NCBI RefSeq assembly: GCF_030297015.1
Contig: NZ_AP028056.1
Location: 2,242,939-2,306,938, forward strand
DNA length: 64,000 bases
Direction: 5' to 3'
Source of the DNA: Brooklawnia propionicigenes
Lineage (GTDB): Bacteria; Actinomycetota; Actinomycetes; Propionibacteriales; Propionibacteriaceae
Position numbers and translations under genes: made by a program. Numbering within the stretch: position 1 is the first letter of the stretch; each line of letters begins with the position of its first letter. Below, in pieces: positions 45,090 to 52,983 of the stretch. The notes beneath the pieces were generated by a model. That model was not told where the DNA came from and made no database searches. It was given only the letters and a program-made list of their open reading frames with translations.

Positions 45090-45318
45090 CGCAAACCTCA
45101 CCAGTGTCCACCAAACCGGGAACGGTCCAGAGGTCCTCAAACTGTGCCGGCTCCGCTACGCCGGCTACGCCAACCAGTGGGGATTCGCGATCTACCGGGC
45201 CAGCCACGACGGCTACGAAGACTCATTCCTGCCCACCGGGGTCATGAGCGGCCCAGCAGAAGACGCCCTCGACACCGCCTGCGGCCTCTACCTCAACGAC
45301 CCCACAGCCTGGATCTGA
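45090..45318 (+). pseudogene. IS630 passenger reading frame, 3' part
   Basis: It encodes VLKLCRLRYAGYANQWGFAI, YRASHDGYEDSFLPTG and EDALDTACGLYLNDPTAWI with a stop before the right IS630 end. It is the probable remainder of the frame that begins at 43682. The two parts do not join in frame with the IS3 borders I infer. Confidence 0.5.
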
Positions 45319-45351
45319 ACCCCCCGACGAACTAACGAAGATGCCCACTAG

Positions 45352-45389
45352 TCGCCGCCCGGTGGCTGAAGAAGGGACGCGTCGCCTGA
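45352..45389 (+). pseudogene. 3' end of the IS630-split ComF-like gene
   Basis: After the second CTAG the sequence reads GTC GCC GCC CGG TGG CTG AAG AAG GGA CGC GTC GCC TGA. It joins in frame to the phosphoribosyltransferase part ending at 42408. Confidence 0.7.
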
Positions 45390-45409
45390 CCGCGCGAGCA
45401 CCCGCCTCC

Positions 45410-45580
45410 ATGCCGACCCACGCGATGCTGGCGGGTGACCCGATCGCGGACCCATCTATCGGCGGCCGCCGACGCCGAGGGCGTGACTTCACCCACATGC
45501 CGATGTCGTGACATCACTCACATGCCCAGAGTCGGACATCGGCCTCGATAGGCGTCACCTCACCGACATGTCGAGAGTCT
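45410..45580 (+). repeat. Tandem ~25-base repeat block, related to two other segments
   Basis: Three consecutive units share the form GGCGTGAC-TCAC-CACATG: starting near 45480, 45506 and 45551 with CGTGACTTCACCCACATGCC, CGTGACATCACTCACATGCC and CGTCACCTCACCGACATGTC. Similar sequence is on the reverse strand at about 39380-39530 and 37850-37960. Multiple short terminal repeats of this kind are known at ends of IS21-type elements; no such transposase is here. The gap to 45803 holds no gene I can support. Confidence 0.55.
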
Positions 45581-45803
45581 TGAGCGAGCATACCCATGAT
45601 GGGCTCGATGTCGTCACGAACTGGCTAGTGCGCCTTGTCGCCGAGCGGGACCACGCTACCCCCACGAGTTCACCGTTGTCCATCCCTGTTTGGTCCCCGC
45701 CGACTACCCGGAGAGATGAGTAGCCTGACTTCTAGGCAGTAACACCCCCTCAAGGGCACTGAGGGGCCAGGGCCTTGAACGCAGTCTAGTTGTCGGGGGT
45801 GAA

Positions 45804-46675
45804 ATGCTTTCCGTTGAGTATTTGGAGCACGAAATCGGCCTGAGCGCGAATGAGATGATCAAGGTACTACAATCTGCCGACTCGACGAGAATCCAGCAGG
45901 CTATTGGCGCCAAGCTCGATTCAGATTCAGCCAAAGCCATTCATGAGAAGATACGTGCCTATGGACTCGAGCGGGAGGACAACGACTACCTGATCAGCGA
46001 ATTGTCCCCGGGCGTATTTGACTCCGATTTCAACTACGCCACTGGGCATAGCGGAGTTGGGGGCGCCCCACCCCGAGGAGGCGCCTCGATCCAGCACATT
46101 CGACATACACTCCTCTATGCTCATCGCATTTACATGAGTGACCCGCTCGAAAGTTGCCTGTGGAACTTCTACGAACCATATGGAGACTTTCGCCTCTTGG
46201 TTCTGCTCCAGTCCCTGATCGAGTGGGAATTCATCCGCCCGCTGGTCAAGAAGGGGGTTATCAGGCTGCGATATGGTTGGAGTGGTGACGGGCTCGTCGT
46301 GCGCGACTTCGTCGATGAAGCCTTCGCTGACCCGGTCTTTCTCACACAACTGCTGGAGATTGGTGCTTGGCGCTCGCGACCGGAGCACCCCGTTAGCGCG
46401 GCCATGTATCGAGCCGCAAGAGAGCGCGATGACGTACGTGAGATGCTGCAGTTAGCTTGGTGGGATGACTCTTTCTGCGCCCCCAGTTGGGATGACGATC
46501 TGGTGCGGGCCATCCGGAGCGCGCAGCAGCCTGGGGCGGACTTGTGGCTCCCGTCTTGGAGACACGCGAAGATCCTCCAAGCTTTGGCCGGACGGGGGTC
46601 CGGGTTAACCGCCCCGACAGTCGGCGACGTTGAGTTGTTGTCGACGCTAGTCGAGATGGAAGTTCCGTCCATCAC
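45804..46675 (+). pseudogene. Hypothetical protein, 5' part, split by an ISAs1-type element
   Basis: It encodes MLSVEYLEHEIGLSANEMIK and onward, with an acidic N-terminal helical region and a middle part with several Trp residues. The frame is interrupted after VEMEVPSI by the IS at 46676. Deleting the IS and one 10-base duplication restores a 428-residue protein ending at 48406. No family recognised. Confidence 0.7.
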
Positions 46676-47981
46676 CAGGGCCCCGGAAAGGTCGGTTGAT
46701 GGGCCTGTGACTTGGGAGAACGTGGGGGTGTGACCGGCGTGGCGTGTGGGACGGGTGTGGCCTGTGGGGCTGGGATGGGAGTTGCCATACAACCTTCCCC
46801 GACCCAGGACCACACCCGCCGATGCCATCTTCCCCGACAGTCGGCGCGAGCAGGATCGAACGCGCCGGTGACCTGATGACCGCCTTGAACCATGTTCCCG
46901 ATCCCCGAGACCCACGCGGGGTCCGCTACCCGCTGGCCGGGATGCTCGCCGTCGCAGTGTGTGCGGTGCTCGCCGGAGCGCGCTCGTTCGCAGCGATCGG
47001 GGACTGGGCGCTGGATCTCGACGCTGGGCACCTGGACCGGCTCGACTTGGAACGCGCGCCGGTGGAGTCCACACTGCGCAAACTGTTCGCCCGGATCGAC
47101 GCGGCCGCTCTGGATGCTGCGCTGGCGGTGTTCGCCTGGTGCCGGGTCCGCCACATCGCAGGCCGTCGGGTTGTCGCGATCGACGGCAAGACGGTGCGGG
47201 GTGCACGCTCCAAAGCGGGCAGCGCACCGCATCTGATTGCCGCACTCGACCACGCCACAGGCGTCGTGCTCGGCCAGCACGCGGTCGAGGCGAAGAGCAA
47301 TGAGATCCCTGCGGTGCGGGATCTGCTCGCCGGCTTTGACCCGGCTGACTTGGCCGGATGCGTGATCACAGCCGATGCGATGCACACCCAAGACGACACC
47401 GCCAAGGCCATCATCGCTGCCGGCGCGGACTATGTGTTCACCGTCAAGGCCAACCGCCCCACCCTGCTGGCAGCGCTCAAAGCGCTGCCCTGGAACAAGG
47501 TGCCCGTCGGATCGACCTCGACCCAGCACGGCCACGGCAGGCGCGCCACGCGAACCATCAAGGTCATTGAGACGCCCACCCTGCCCGGCTGGCCGGAGTT
47601 CACCGGCGCGGCCCAGGTCGCCCAGCTACGCCGCACAGTCACCAAGAACGGGAAGAAGACCGTCGAGGTGGTGTACCTGATCACCTCCGCCGACCATCAC
47701 GACGCGCCACCGGCGACCCTGGCCGCCTGGGTCCAAGGGCACTGGTCGATCGAGAACGCCCTGCACTGGGTCCGCGACGTCACCTACGACGAAGACCGCT
47801 CCCACGTCCGCACCGGCCACGCCGCCCATGTCATGGCCAGCCTGCGCAACACCGCGATCTCGATCCTGCGACTCACCGGCTGGGACAACATCGCCACCGC
47901 CCTACGCCACCACGCCCGCAACCCCGAAAGAGCCATCACATGCGCCCTCACAAGCTGAAACAAGACCTTTCCGGGGCCCTG
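46676..47981 (+). mobile_element. ISAs1-family insertion sequence with 10-bp target duplication
   Basis: 1306 bases bounded by perfect inverted repeats CAGGGCCCCGGAAAGGTC / GACCTTTCCGGGGCCCTG and flanked by the direct repeat CGTCCATCAC (46666-46675 and 47982-47991). The clean duplication and intact transposase suggest recent insertion. Confidence 0.96.
46822..47958 (+). CDS. ISAs1-family DDE transposase
   Basis: A 378-residue protein. DUF4277-like N-terminus LMTALNHVPDPRDPRGVRYPL, then VVAIDGKTVRGARSK (first Asp), VITADAMHTQ (second Asp) and HWSIENALHWVRDVTYDEDRS (Glu) make the DDE set of H-repeat/ISAs1 transposases. Length is normal and no frameshift is seen. An earlier in-frame start at 46744 would add 26 odd residues. 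Confidence 0.94.
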   Translation: MPSSPTVGASRIERAGDLMTALNHVPDPRDPRGVRYPLAGMLAVAVCAVLAGARSFAAIGDWALDLDAGHLDRLDLERAPVESTLRKLFARIDAAALDAALAVFAWCRVRHIAGRRVVAIDGKTVRGARSKAGSAPHLIAALDHATGVVLGQHAVEAKSNEIPAVRDLLAGFDPADLAGCVITADAMHTQDDTAKAIIAAGADYVFTVKANRPTLLAALKALPWNKVPVGSTSTQHGHGRRATRTIKVIETPTLPGWPEFTGAAQVAQLRRTVTKNGKKTVEVVYLITSADHHDAPPATLAAWVQGHWSIENALHWVRDVTYDEDRSHVRTGHAAHVMASLRNTAISILRLTGWDNIATALRHHARNPERAITCALTS

Positions 47982-47991
47982 CGTCCATCAC

Positions 47992-48406
47992 TAACCTAGA
48001 CGCGAGGACACTGGCTGCCATTCGCATGGATTCGGAGGTTTTCGAGGAATGGCGTACTGAACTGAAGGCAGCGCTCAGCTATCTCAACGATCATGACTCT
48101 GCTGATTCAGCCAAAGAAGCCGTTAAGTCATCAATGCGTGCAGTAGCTGATCGGGTCCGGATCAAGTTGCGGCGAGAGCGCACTTCGATCCTGGCCGGGG
48201 GGCTCCGCGCTTTCGCAACGGGCTTCGCTGCCTTTGGTGCAACGGGGCTGTTTGTCGGAACGGATTCATGGGTTCCGACTTTGGCTGGATCGATTCTAAC
48301 TGGAGTTGCTGACTCCGTATGGCAGACTGGTGAAGGAGTAACCCGGAGACGTTCGATCGAAGCCGTCGGAAAGCACGCGCTAATACTGAGCGAGCAGGCG
48401 GCTTAA
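47992..48406 (+). pseudogene. Hypothetical protein, 3' part, after the ISAs1-type element
   Basis: It continues the frame of 45804-46675 as (PSI)TNLDARTLAAIRMDSEVFEEWRTELKAALSYLN. It includes two hydrophobic helices, GLRAFATGFAAFGATGLFVG and WVPTLAGSILTGVADSVW, and ends at 48406. The intact protein would have a soluble N-terminal part and a C-terminal membrane hairpin, a layout seen in pore-type defence effectors; this is inference only. Confidence 0.65.
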
Positions 48407-48507
48407 TCCATCGGAGCCGACTGACGGTCTAGCCTGAGGCTAGTTATCGTGCGGAGGGTAAATCCGGGCCACTCCCAGGCCGCGGCCAATTTTTTTGCAG
48501 ATGCAGC

Positions 48508-49276
48508 ATGAACAGCCGTACGACATTCGAACGAGTCCCCACATTTCAGGAGCGACCAGTGGCCAAACTCGCTGACGCATTAAGTGAACACTTGCTGGGT
48601 CGCGGCGTAGAGACCACCGAGCTGCTGTATACAGAGCGGGCGCCCTCGTTCCGAGGGAGCAGCGTTTCGGCTGCTGCGAGTGAAGTTACGGCAAGTGCAA
48701 GGCGCCGCCACCTCGACGAGGGATACGGATTCTGGGAACATGTCGTCGCCGAGGCCGCCGGGTTGGACACTGCTACCTGCTACCCGACAGGCGCTCTTTG
48801 CCGGCGCCATTCGGCACAACGCCGTGCCCGAGCGAAGCGAGCGCCTATCAGTCACCCAGCTCCGCCAACGACTCTTGAGAGGCACTTGGGAAGGGCTGTC
48901 CGGGCGTCGACTCGTTAGCTTGAGTTCGCGCGTCTGGACAGAGAAAGGCGCCTTGCGTCACCTCGTAATGATGGACTTCGGAATCCCAGCGTCGGGTGCA
49001 CGTTCCAAAGAGGCAGTTGCCGCGGCCCAGGAGGTTCTAGGGCTCCACGGGTTGCTCGTCCTTTCGGGCAACTCATACCACCTGTACGGAGACCGCCTCG
49101 TCGAATGGCCCGATCTCGTCCAAGTCCTCGCCCGGTGTAGCTTGCTCAGTCAAGTCCGGTCATCGACGCCCGATGGGTGGCCCACCAGATCGTCGATGGC
49201 CGAGCGGCACTTCGCTTGTCCACAAGTCTTGAGCGACAGGAGATATCTCCGGTACCCGCGGGTCCAGTCGAGTAGA
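48508..49276 (+). pseudogene. Primase-like (PrimPol-type) protein, two frameshifts
   Basis: Three consecutive frames carry one protein. Frame 1 runs to about 48770: AKLADALSEHLLGRGVETTE and HLDEGYGFWEHVVAEAAGLD. Frame 2 runs to about 49150: ATRQALFAGAIRHNAVPERS, DFGIPASGARSKEAVAAAQE and NSYHLYGDRLVEWPDLVQVL. Frame 3 goes to the stop: PVIDARWVAHQIVDGRAALR. The order DFG...S-NSYH-YG...D-RWV...ALR resembles primase-like proteins. Two breaks mean it is inactive unless the sequence has errors. Confidence 0.5.
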
Positions 49277-49732
49277 AACGCAGGCTGAGAGTGTTGCATC
49301 GGGCACTATGTCGCAAGACAAGAGCCCGGGGTCCTTATGCCAGGGCAAAGAGGCGGTGTCCAGCAGGTCCCAGAACTGCACGACGCGAGAGTTCAAGGAC
49401 CAGCATCATCCGCTGGTCCTCATGACGCATTGGCATGGGCTTGGCCTCGGCGATCAATGGCCGGTGCCGTTTCCCGGAAACAAGAGGGCCTTTGGGCTCC
49501 GAATCGTGAACGGGCGTGTCACCGCCAAGATCCACGAATCACCCCGAATCTGAGACGCTCGAGAGACGCGGTGCCACGTTTGGGGCTACGGCGTACCGAA
49601 AGTGCGATGTGACCTGCCGCGGGGATGCCTGGACTCGCTGGCCCTTCGCAACCTTGCTTCACCATGCGCGCTGATGTCCGCGTCGGTGGAAGTGCAGTGG
49701 AGAGGTCTTAGCACCATGCCGATCGGTCACTG
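49277..49732. other. 456-base stretch without a firm gene
   Basis: A forward frame at 49308-49553 (MSQDKSPGSLCQGKEAVSSR and onward, 81 codons) is the only candidate. It has no good ribosome-binding site and no family resemblance, and I do not count it as a gene. Confidence 0.3.
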
Positions 49733-49888
49733 TCAGGGCTTCTGTCGGTCGTCGGTCTTCTTTCGGGGAGCATTCGCAGGCGGTTTCGGCGGGACGGGGT
49801 GATTTCTCCACTCCGACTCGCGGAATGGACTCGGCCTCGTTGGCGCCGGGGATGGCGGAGGAAGGGCGGGCTTGGGGTTCTCGGGCAT
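49733..49888 (-). CDS. 51-residue proline-rich protein
   Basis: The frame MPENPKPALPPPSPAPTRPS runs to DRQKP with 15 prolines. Its ATG overlaps the stop of the membrane-protein gene as TAATG, a classic coupling arrangement. Too short for certainty, but the overlap supports expression. Confidence 0.45.
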   Translation of the reverse strand: MPENPKPALPPPSPAPTRPSPFRESEWRNHPVPPKPPANAPRKKTDDRQKP

Positions 49889-50424
49889 TAGACTCCAATT
49901 AGTCGGGCGGTGAGGATCACGATAGTGAGAGCGAACATGAAGAGGCAGACCATGTGCAGGTGCGTCAGTCGATCCAGCTGCTTCTTATTTGCTTCGTAGG
50001 CATCCTCGTAGTGAAGCGCGAGATTGCGGGCCGCTGTGTCGGGCAGGTCGCCTTCGTCGGCCCAGACGATCAGGTCGACTGGTCGGACTCCTGGGGTGAC
50101 TTTTCTCGGCCAAGCTCCGACAACCACGCAGATCGCGAGAATGCCGAACGCGACTGCTGCTGCGATGAGAAGCTTTTGCTGATTCGCGCCCATCGGTTGC
50201 CCCGTTGCGATGACGAGCACTGAGAATGTGACGCCGCCCGATGCGAGGAGCCCAGTCATCGTGGTCCGGACGCGTGTCATTTGAGTCGCCTGTTCGTCGA
50301 AACCGCGACGCGCCTCAGTGAGTGCGAGGTCGTACCTGCTGCTGGAGACATCGTTGCTTGGCGCGGTCGCAGCGGTCAGGGTCGCGACCGCTGGTGGAGA
50401 GGACCGTCTTCTTGAGAAGCGCAC
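49888..50424 (-). CDS. Three-helix membrane protein
   Basis: A 178-residue protein. A soluble N-terminus contains LTEARRGFDEQATQMTRVRT. Two helices follow (MTGLLASGGVTFSVLVIATG and LLIAAAVAFGILAICVVVGAW). A cytoplasmic helical segment, LPDTAARNLALHYEDAYEANKKQLDR, precedes a last helix, MVCLFMFALTIVILTARLIGV. A GTG at 50424 behind GGAGG was chosen. No family is certain; the layout recalls small-TM effector proteins and ICE entry-exclusion candidates alike. Confidence 0.55.
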   Translation of the reverse strand: MRFSRRRSSPPAVATLTAATAPSNDVSSSRYDLALTEARRGFDEQATQMTRVRTTMTGLLASGGVTFSVLVIATGQPMGANQQKLLIAAAVAFGILAICVVVGAWPRKVTPGVRPVDLIVWADEGDLPDTAARNLALHYEDAYEANKKQLDRLTHLHMVCLFMFALTIVILTARLIGV

Positions 50425-50552
50425 CAGAGCGGACCTCCTCCCCTTTGGCGCCAAGCCTAGCGACTCCCACAGACAGATCCCGGCGGCAGACGCGATGTGC
50501 TCAGTCCGTTAGTCTGGTCTGACGCCAAGACGCGCGGTTGACTCAAGGGCAA

Positions 50553-51044
50553 TCACCCAGTTGGTTCGGCGCGGACGTCAGGGAACAGTCCAGGGGGTGG
50601 CGCGGTGTAGGGGAGGTGGCCGTTGACGGTGGCGGTATCTCTTGAGCTGGCGAAGGGTCCGGTGGGGCTCATGAGGACGCTGAGGTGGTAGTCGGCGTGG
50701 TCGCGGAGCCAGGTGCTGATGCCGGTGGCGGGGTCAAGGCGGGCTTGTTCCCAGGATCGCCACATGGCTTCGAGGCGGATGACGGCTTCGGCGGATTCCC
50801 ACCAGCGGGCTGACCAGCGGTACTCGGCTCGTCCGGCTTCGCCGACGGTGCGGCGGAAGACCGGGCAGACAAATTCGCGGACGAATTCGTCGGTGCTGCC
50901 GAAGTACAGCTCTGGGGGCGGTTCCGTCTCCGGGGTCGCGTCATTGTCGGCTTCGTCCACCGCTTCAGAAGTCTCCGATTGCGGGGTCGTGGGATGGTCT
51001 GTAGGCCACTCAGGGTCGGTGGTCCAGTCGGGGATGCCGGTCAT
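50553..51044 (-). CDS. DUF4913-family protein
   Basis: A 163-residue acidic protein. The N-terminal third is disordered (DEADNDATPETEPPPE). The conserved domain reads YFGSTDEFVREFVCPVFRRT, then RWSARWWESAEAVIRLEAMWRSWEQARLDP and WLRDHADYHLSVLMSPTGPF, which is the DUF4913 pattern. The family is found next to coupling-protein genes in actinobacterial ICEs. The start overlaps the TraG-like stop by 4 bases. Confidence 0.8.
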   Translation of the reverse strand: MTGIPDWTTDPEWPTDHPTTPQSETSEAVDEADNDATPETEPPPELYFGSTDEFVREFVCPVFRRTVGEAGRAEYRWSARWWESAEAVIRLEAMWRSWEQARLDPATGISTWLRDHADYHLSVLMSPTGPFASSRDTATVNGHLPYTAPPPGLFPDVRAEPTG

Positions 51045-51703
51045 GTTGAGGTCTCCTGTAGTTGGGTGTCTCGGCTGGGGTCGTGGGCGTCGACGGATGC
51101 CCGGATTGCGGCCGCGTCAGGGCTGGTCATCCAAGGTTGGGTGGCGATGAGAGTGGGTCGGGCGCCAGACGCGAACACCACAGCTCTGCCGGGTGGCATG
51201 GCTGCGAGGTCGGCCGGGTCGAGGATGCGTTGTCTGTTGAGTTGTTGGGTGATGTTGCGGTGACCTTTGCCGACGGACACGGAGCGGGTGGTCTTGTCGT
51301 AGTCGCCGATCATGGTGGCGAGGGTGTCGAGGAAGTCGCGTTCTTTGACGCCGCCGCCGTAGATGGCGATGTTGGCTGCTGACCAGAGTTTGCGCATGCC
51401 GGATTCTCCCCAGACGTCGACGCCTTGGGACCAGGATTGGAGGATGGTCATCAGGATGATGCCGCGGGATCCGAAGTGGGAGTACAGCGCCGGTAGGTCG
51501 GTCCAGCGGCACACGTTGGCGGCTTCATCCAGGACACCGAGTAAGGGTGTGGGGAGCCGGCCGCCGGTGCTTTGGGCGGCGAGGGTTTCAGCGGCTTCGG
51601 CGATGGCGGCGGTGAGCGCGGTGACGAGAGAGGCCCGGCGGCTGAGGTGCCATCCTTGGGACAGGCTGTACGACGCCAGCGAGTTGGTCGGCGCGAGTTC
51701 TTA
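51041..51703 (-). pseudogene. VirD4/TraG coupling protein, C-terminal fragment
   Basis: The frame from about 51703 reads NSLASYSLSQGWHLSRRASL, PTPLLGVLDEAANVCRWTDL (Walker B, LDEAAN), SRGIILMTILQSWSQGVDVWG and WSAANIAIYGGG. These are typical of the C-terminal half of type IV coupling proteins. The N-terminal half with Walker A is missing; the frame ends abruptly at the junction with methyltransferase DNA. It can no longer deliver the relaxosome. Confidence 0.85.
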
Positions 51704-51709
51704 GTCTGA

Positions 51710-51751
51710 TTAATCGGGCAGGCGCTCGATTTAATCGGGCAGACGCTCGAT
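51710..51751. repeat. 21-bp tandem repeat at the methyltransferase stop codon
   Basis: Two adjacent copies (51710-51730 and 51731-51751) of TTAATCGGGCAG-CGCTCGAT differ at one base. The right copy is the real 3' end of the methyltransferase gene, including its stop codon. The left copy abuts ICE-derived DNA, as an attachment-site core or insertion duplication would. Confidence 0.75.
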
Positions 51752-52552
51752 GATCGCGGCAACCGTCGTGTAGTCGATCACGAGCGTCCCACCGACCGCG
51801 TCTATCGCCTCTCCCAGCCCCCGGAGAAGCACGTCGAGCTTGTCCTTCGGAAGGCGGTTGATGCCGCCGGCGGTCGAGGTCTGCTCAAGCCAGGCGTCGC
51901 GTCCGACCGTCGACTGCCAGTCGAAGGTCAGGCGCTCCACCGCCCCGAAGGCGCCGGTCGCGCGCAGGCCGTCGGCTGTCTGGTCGATGATCGATCCGTA
52001 GGGATCGGCTTGCGGCGAGGCGGTCCAGGGGTTGAAGGGGAGTCCCGTATCGAGCGACTCGAAGACCTTCGCGAACTCGGCAGCGACCTCCGGCGACGGA
52101 ATGGCTGCGTTCCAGAAGACCGCGAGTCGACCGCCGGGGTGCAGCACGATGGCGGCCTTCGCGGCGCCGGTGATCGGATCGACCCAATGCCAGGTCTGCC
52201 CGGCGATCACGCCGTCGAACGTCCGCCCTGCTGGATCCCAATCCTCGAATCGGCCGGCCTCGACCTCGAAACCCTTCTTGCGTGCGAGTGCGGCCATCTT
52301 CGGATCGGGTTCGACGCCGAGCACCGCGAACCCGCGGTCTCGGAAGGGCTCGGCCGAGATTCCGGTGCCGATCCCGAGATCGAGGAGCGTGTGGCCGGGT
52401 AGCCGCTCGGCGATGGCGTCGATGAGTGCGGCCGGGTACCGAGGTCGTGCGCGGTCGTACTTCTCCGCAATCGACCCGAACGCTTGGGCGATCTCGGGGT
52501 GACGGTGCGCGGCGTCATCCGCCGGAGGTGTCGGCGAGGCTGGAGTGACCAT
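51731..52552 (-). CDS. Class I SAM-dependent methyltransferase
   Basis: A 273-residue protein. FGSIAEKYDRARPRYP precedes motif I, TLLDLGIGTGISAEPF, and motif II, VLGVEPDPKMAALARKKG. AGQTWHWVDP and HPGGRLAVFWN follow. This matches UbiE/Methyltransf_11-type enzymes of unknown substrate. The ATG at 52552 was chosen; an earlier start would add an Arg-rich segment. Confidence 0.85.
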   Translation of the reverse strand: MVTPASPTPPADDAAHRHPEIAQAFGSIAEKYDRARPRYPAALIDAIAERLPGHTLLDLGIGTGISAEPFRDRGFAVLGVEPDPKMAALARKKGFEVEAGRFEDWDPAGRTFDGVIAGQTWHWVDPITGAAKAAIVLHPGGRLAVFWNAAIPSPEVAAEFAKVFESLDTGLPFNPWTASPQADPYGSIIDQTADGLRATGAFGAVERLTFDWQSTVGRDAWLEQTSTAGGINRLPKDKLDVLLRGLGEAIDAVGGTLVIDYTTVAAIIERLPD

Positions 52553-52983
52553 ATGCCCACTGTAGGTGGGGCGGCATTTGGTCGCCGAGCAGCGGGTCGG
52601 CCGCATGTTTGCCGACCGACGCGTCCGATCGCCGATGAGTCGTCCCGGATGGACTCCGTGCGCTGGCTGGGGCGTAACCGACTCCCGCCGCATTGGTCAC
52701 GCCGGGGGCTCCGACCAGTCGGCTAGCCGGTCGGGCAGGAGAAGGGGCGGCACAAGGGATCGGGCGCCCTCGTCCTGCTCGCTTCCTCGCGCGCCATGGT
52801 GGCGATTTGTCACGTAATGTAACGTATCGACATTGTCAGCGACGTCTCATATTGTTATCCACAACACGATTGCACAGTGGCAAGTGTTTGTGGTCGCCGT
52901 CTATTTGCTGTCCGGTCCTGTTTTTCAATCGAATTGGTTTAGCTCTTAATTGTCGGCTTTTAAATCATAATTGGGGGTGTTTC
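52553..52983 (+). promoter_or_regulatory. Upstream region of the alcohol dehydrogenase gene
   Basis: A 431-base gap. The last 160 bases are clearly AT-richer than the rest of the window, with TTATCCACAA and TTTTAAATCATAATT followed by GGGGGTG, the ribosome-binding site. A regulated promoter is likely. No gene is visible. Confidence 0.5.

Larger units (their letters stand above)
42409..45347. mobile_element. IS630-family element with CTAG flanks, containing a nested IS3 element
   Basis: The ends are inverted repeats: left TGGGCATCTCCGTTAGTTCG, right the complement of TGGGCATCTTCGTTAGTTCG, extending into a G run. Both sides are flanked by CTAG (42405-42408 and 45348-45351), the preferred IS630 target with duplicated TA. 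Inside are a frameshifted transposase on the reverse strand, a passenger reading frame on the forward strand and an IS3-family insertion. Confidence 0.92.
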
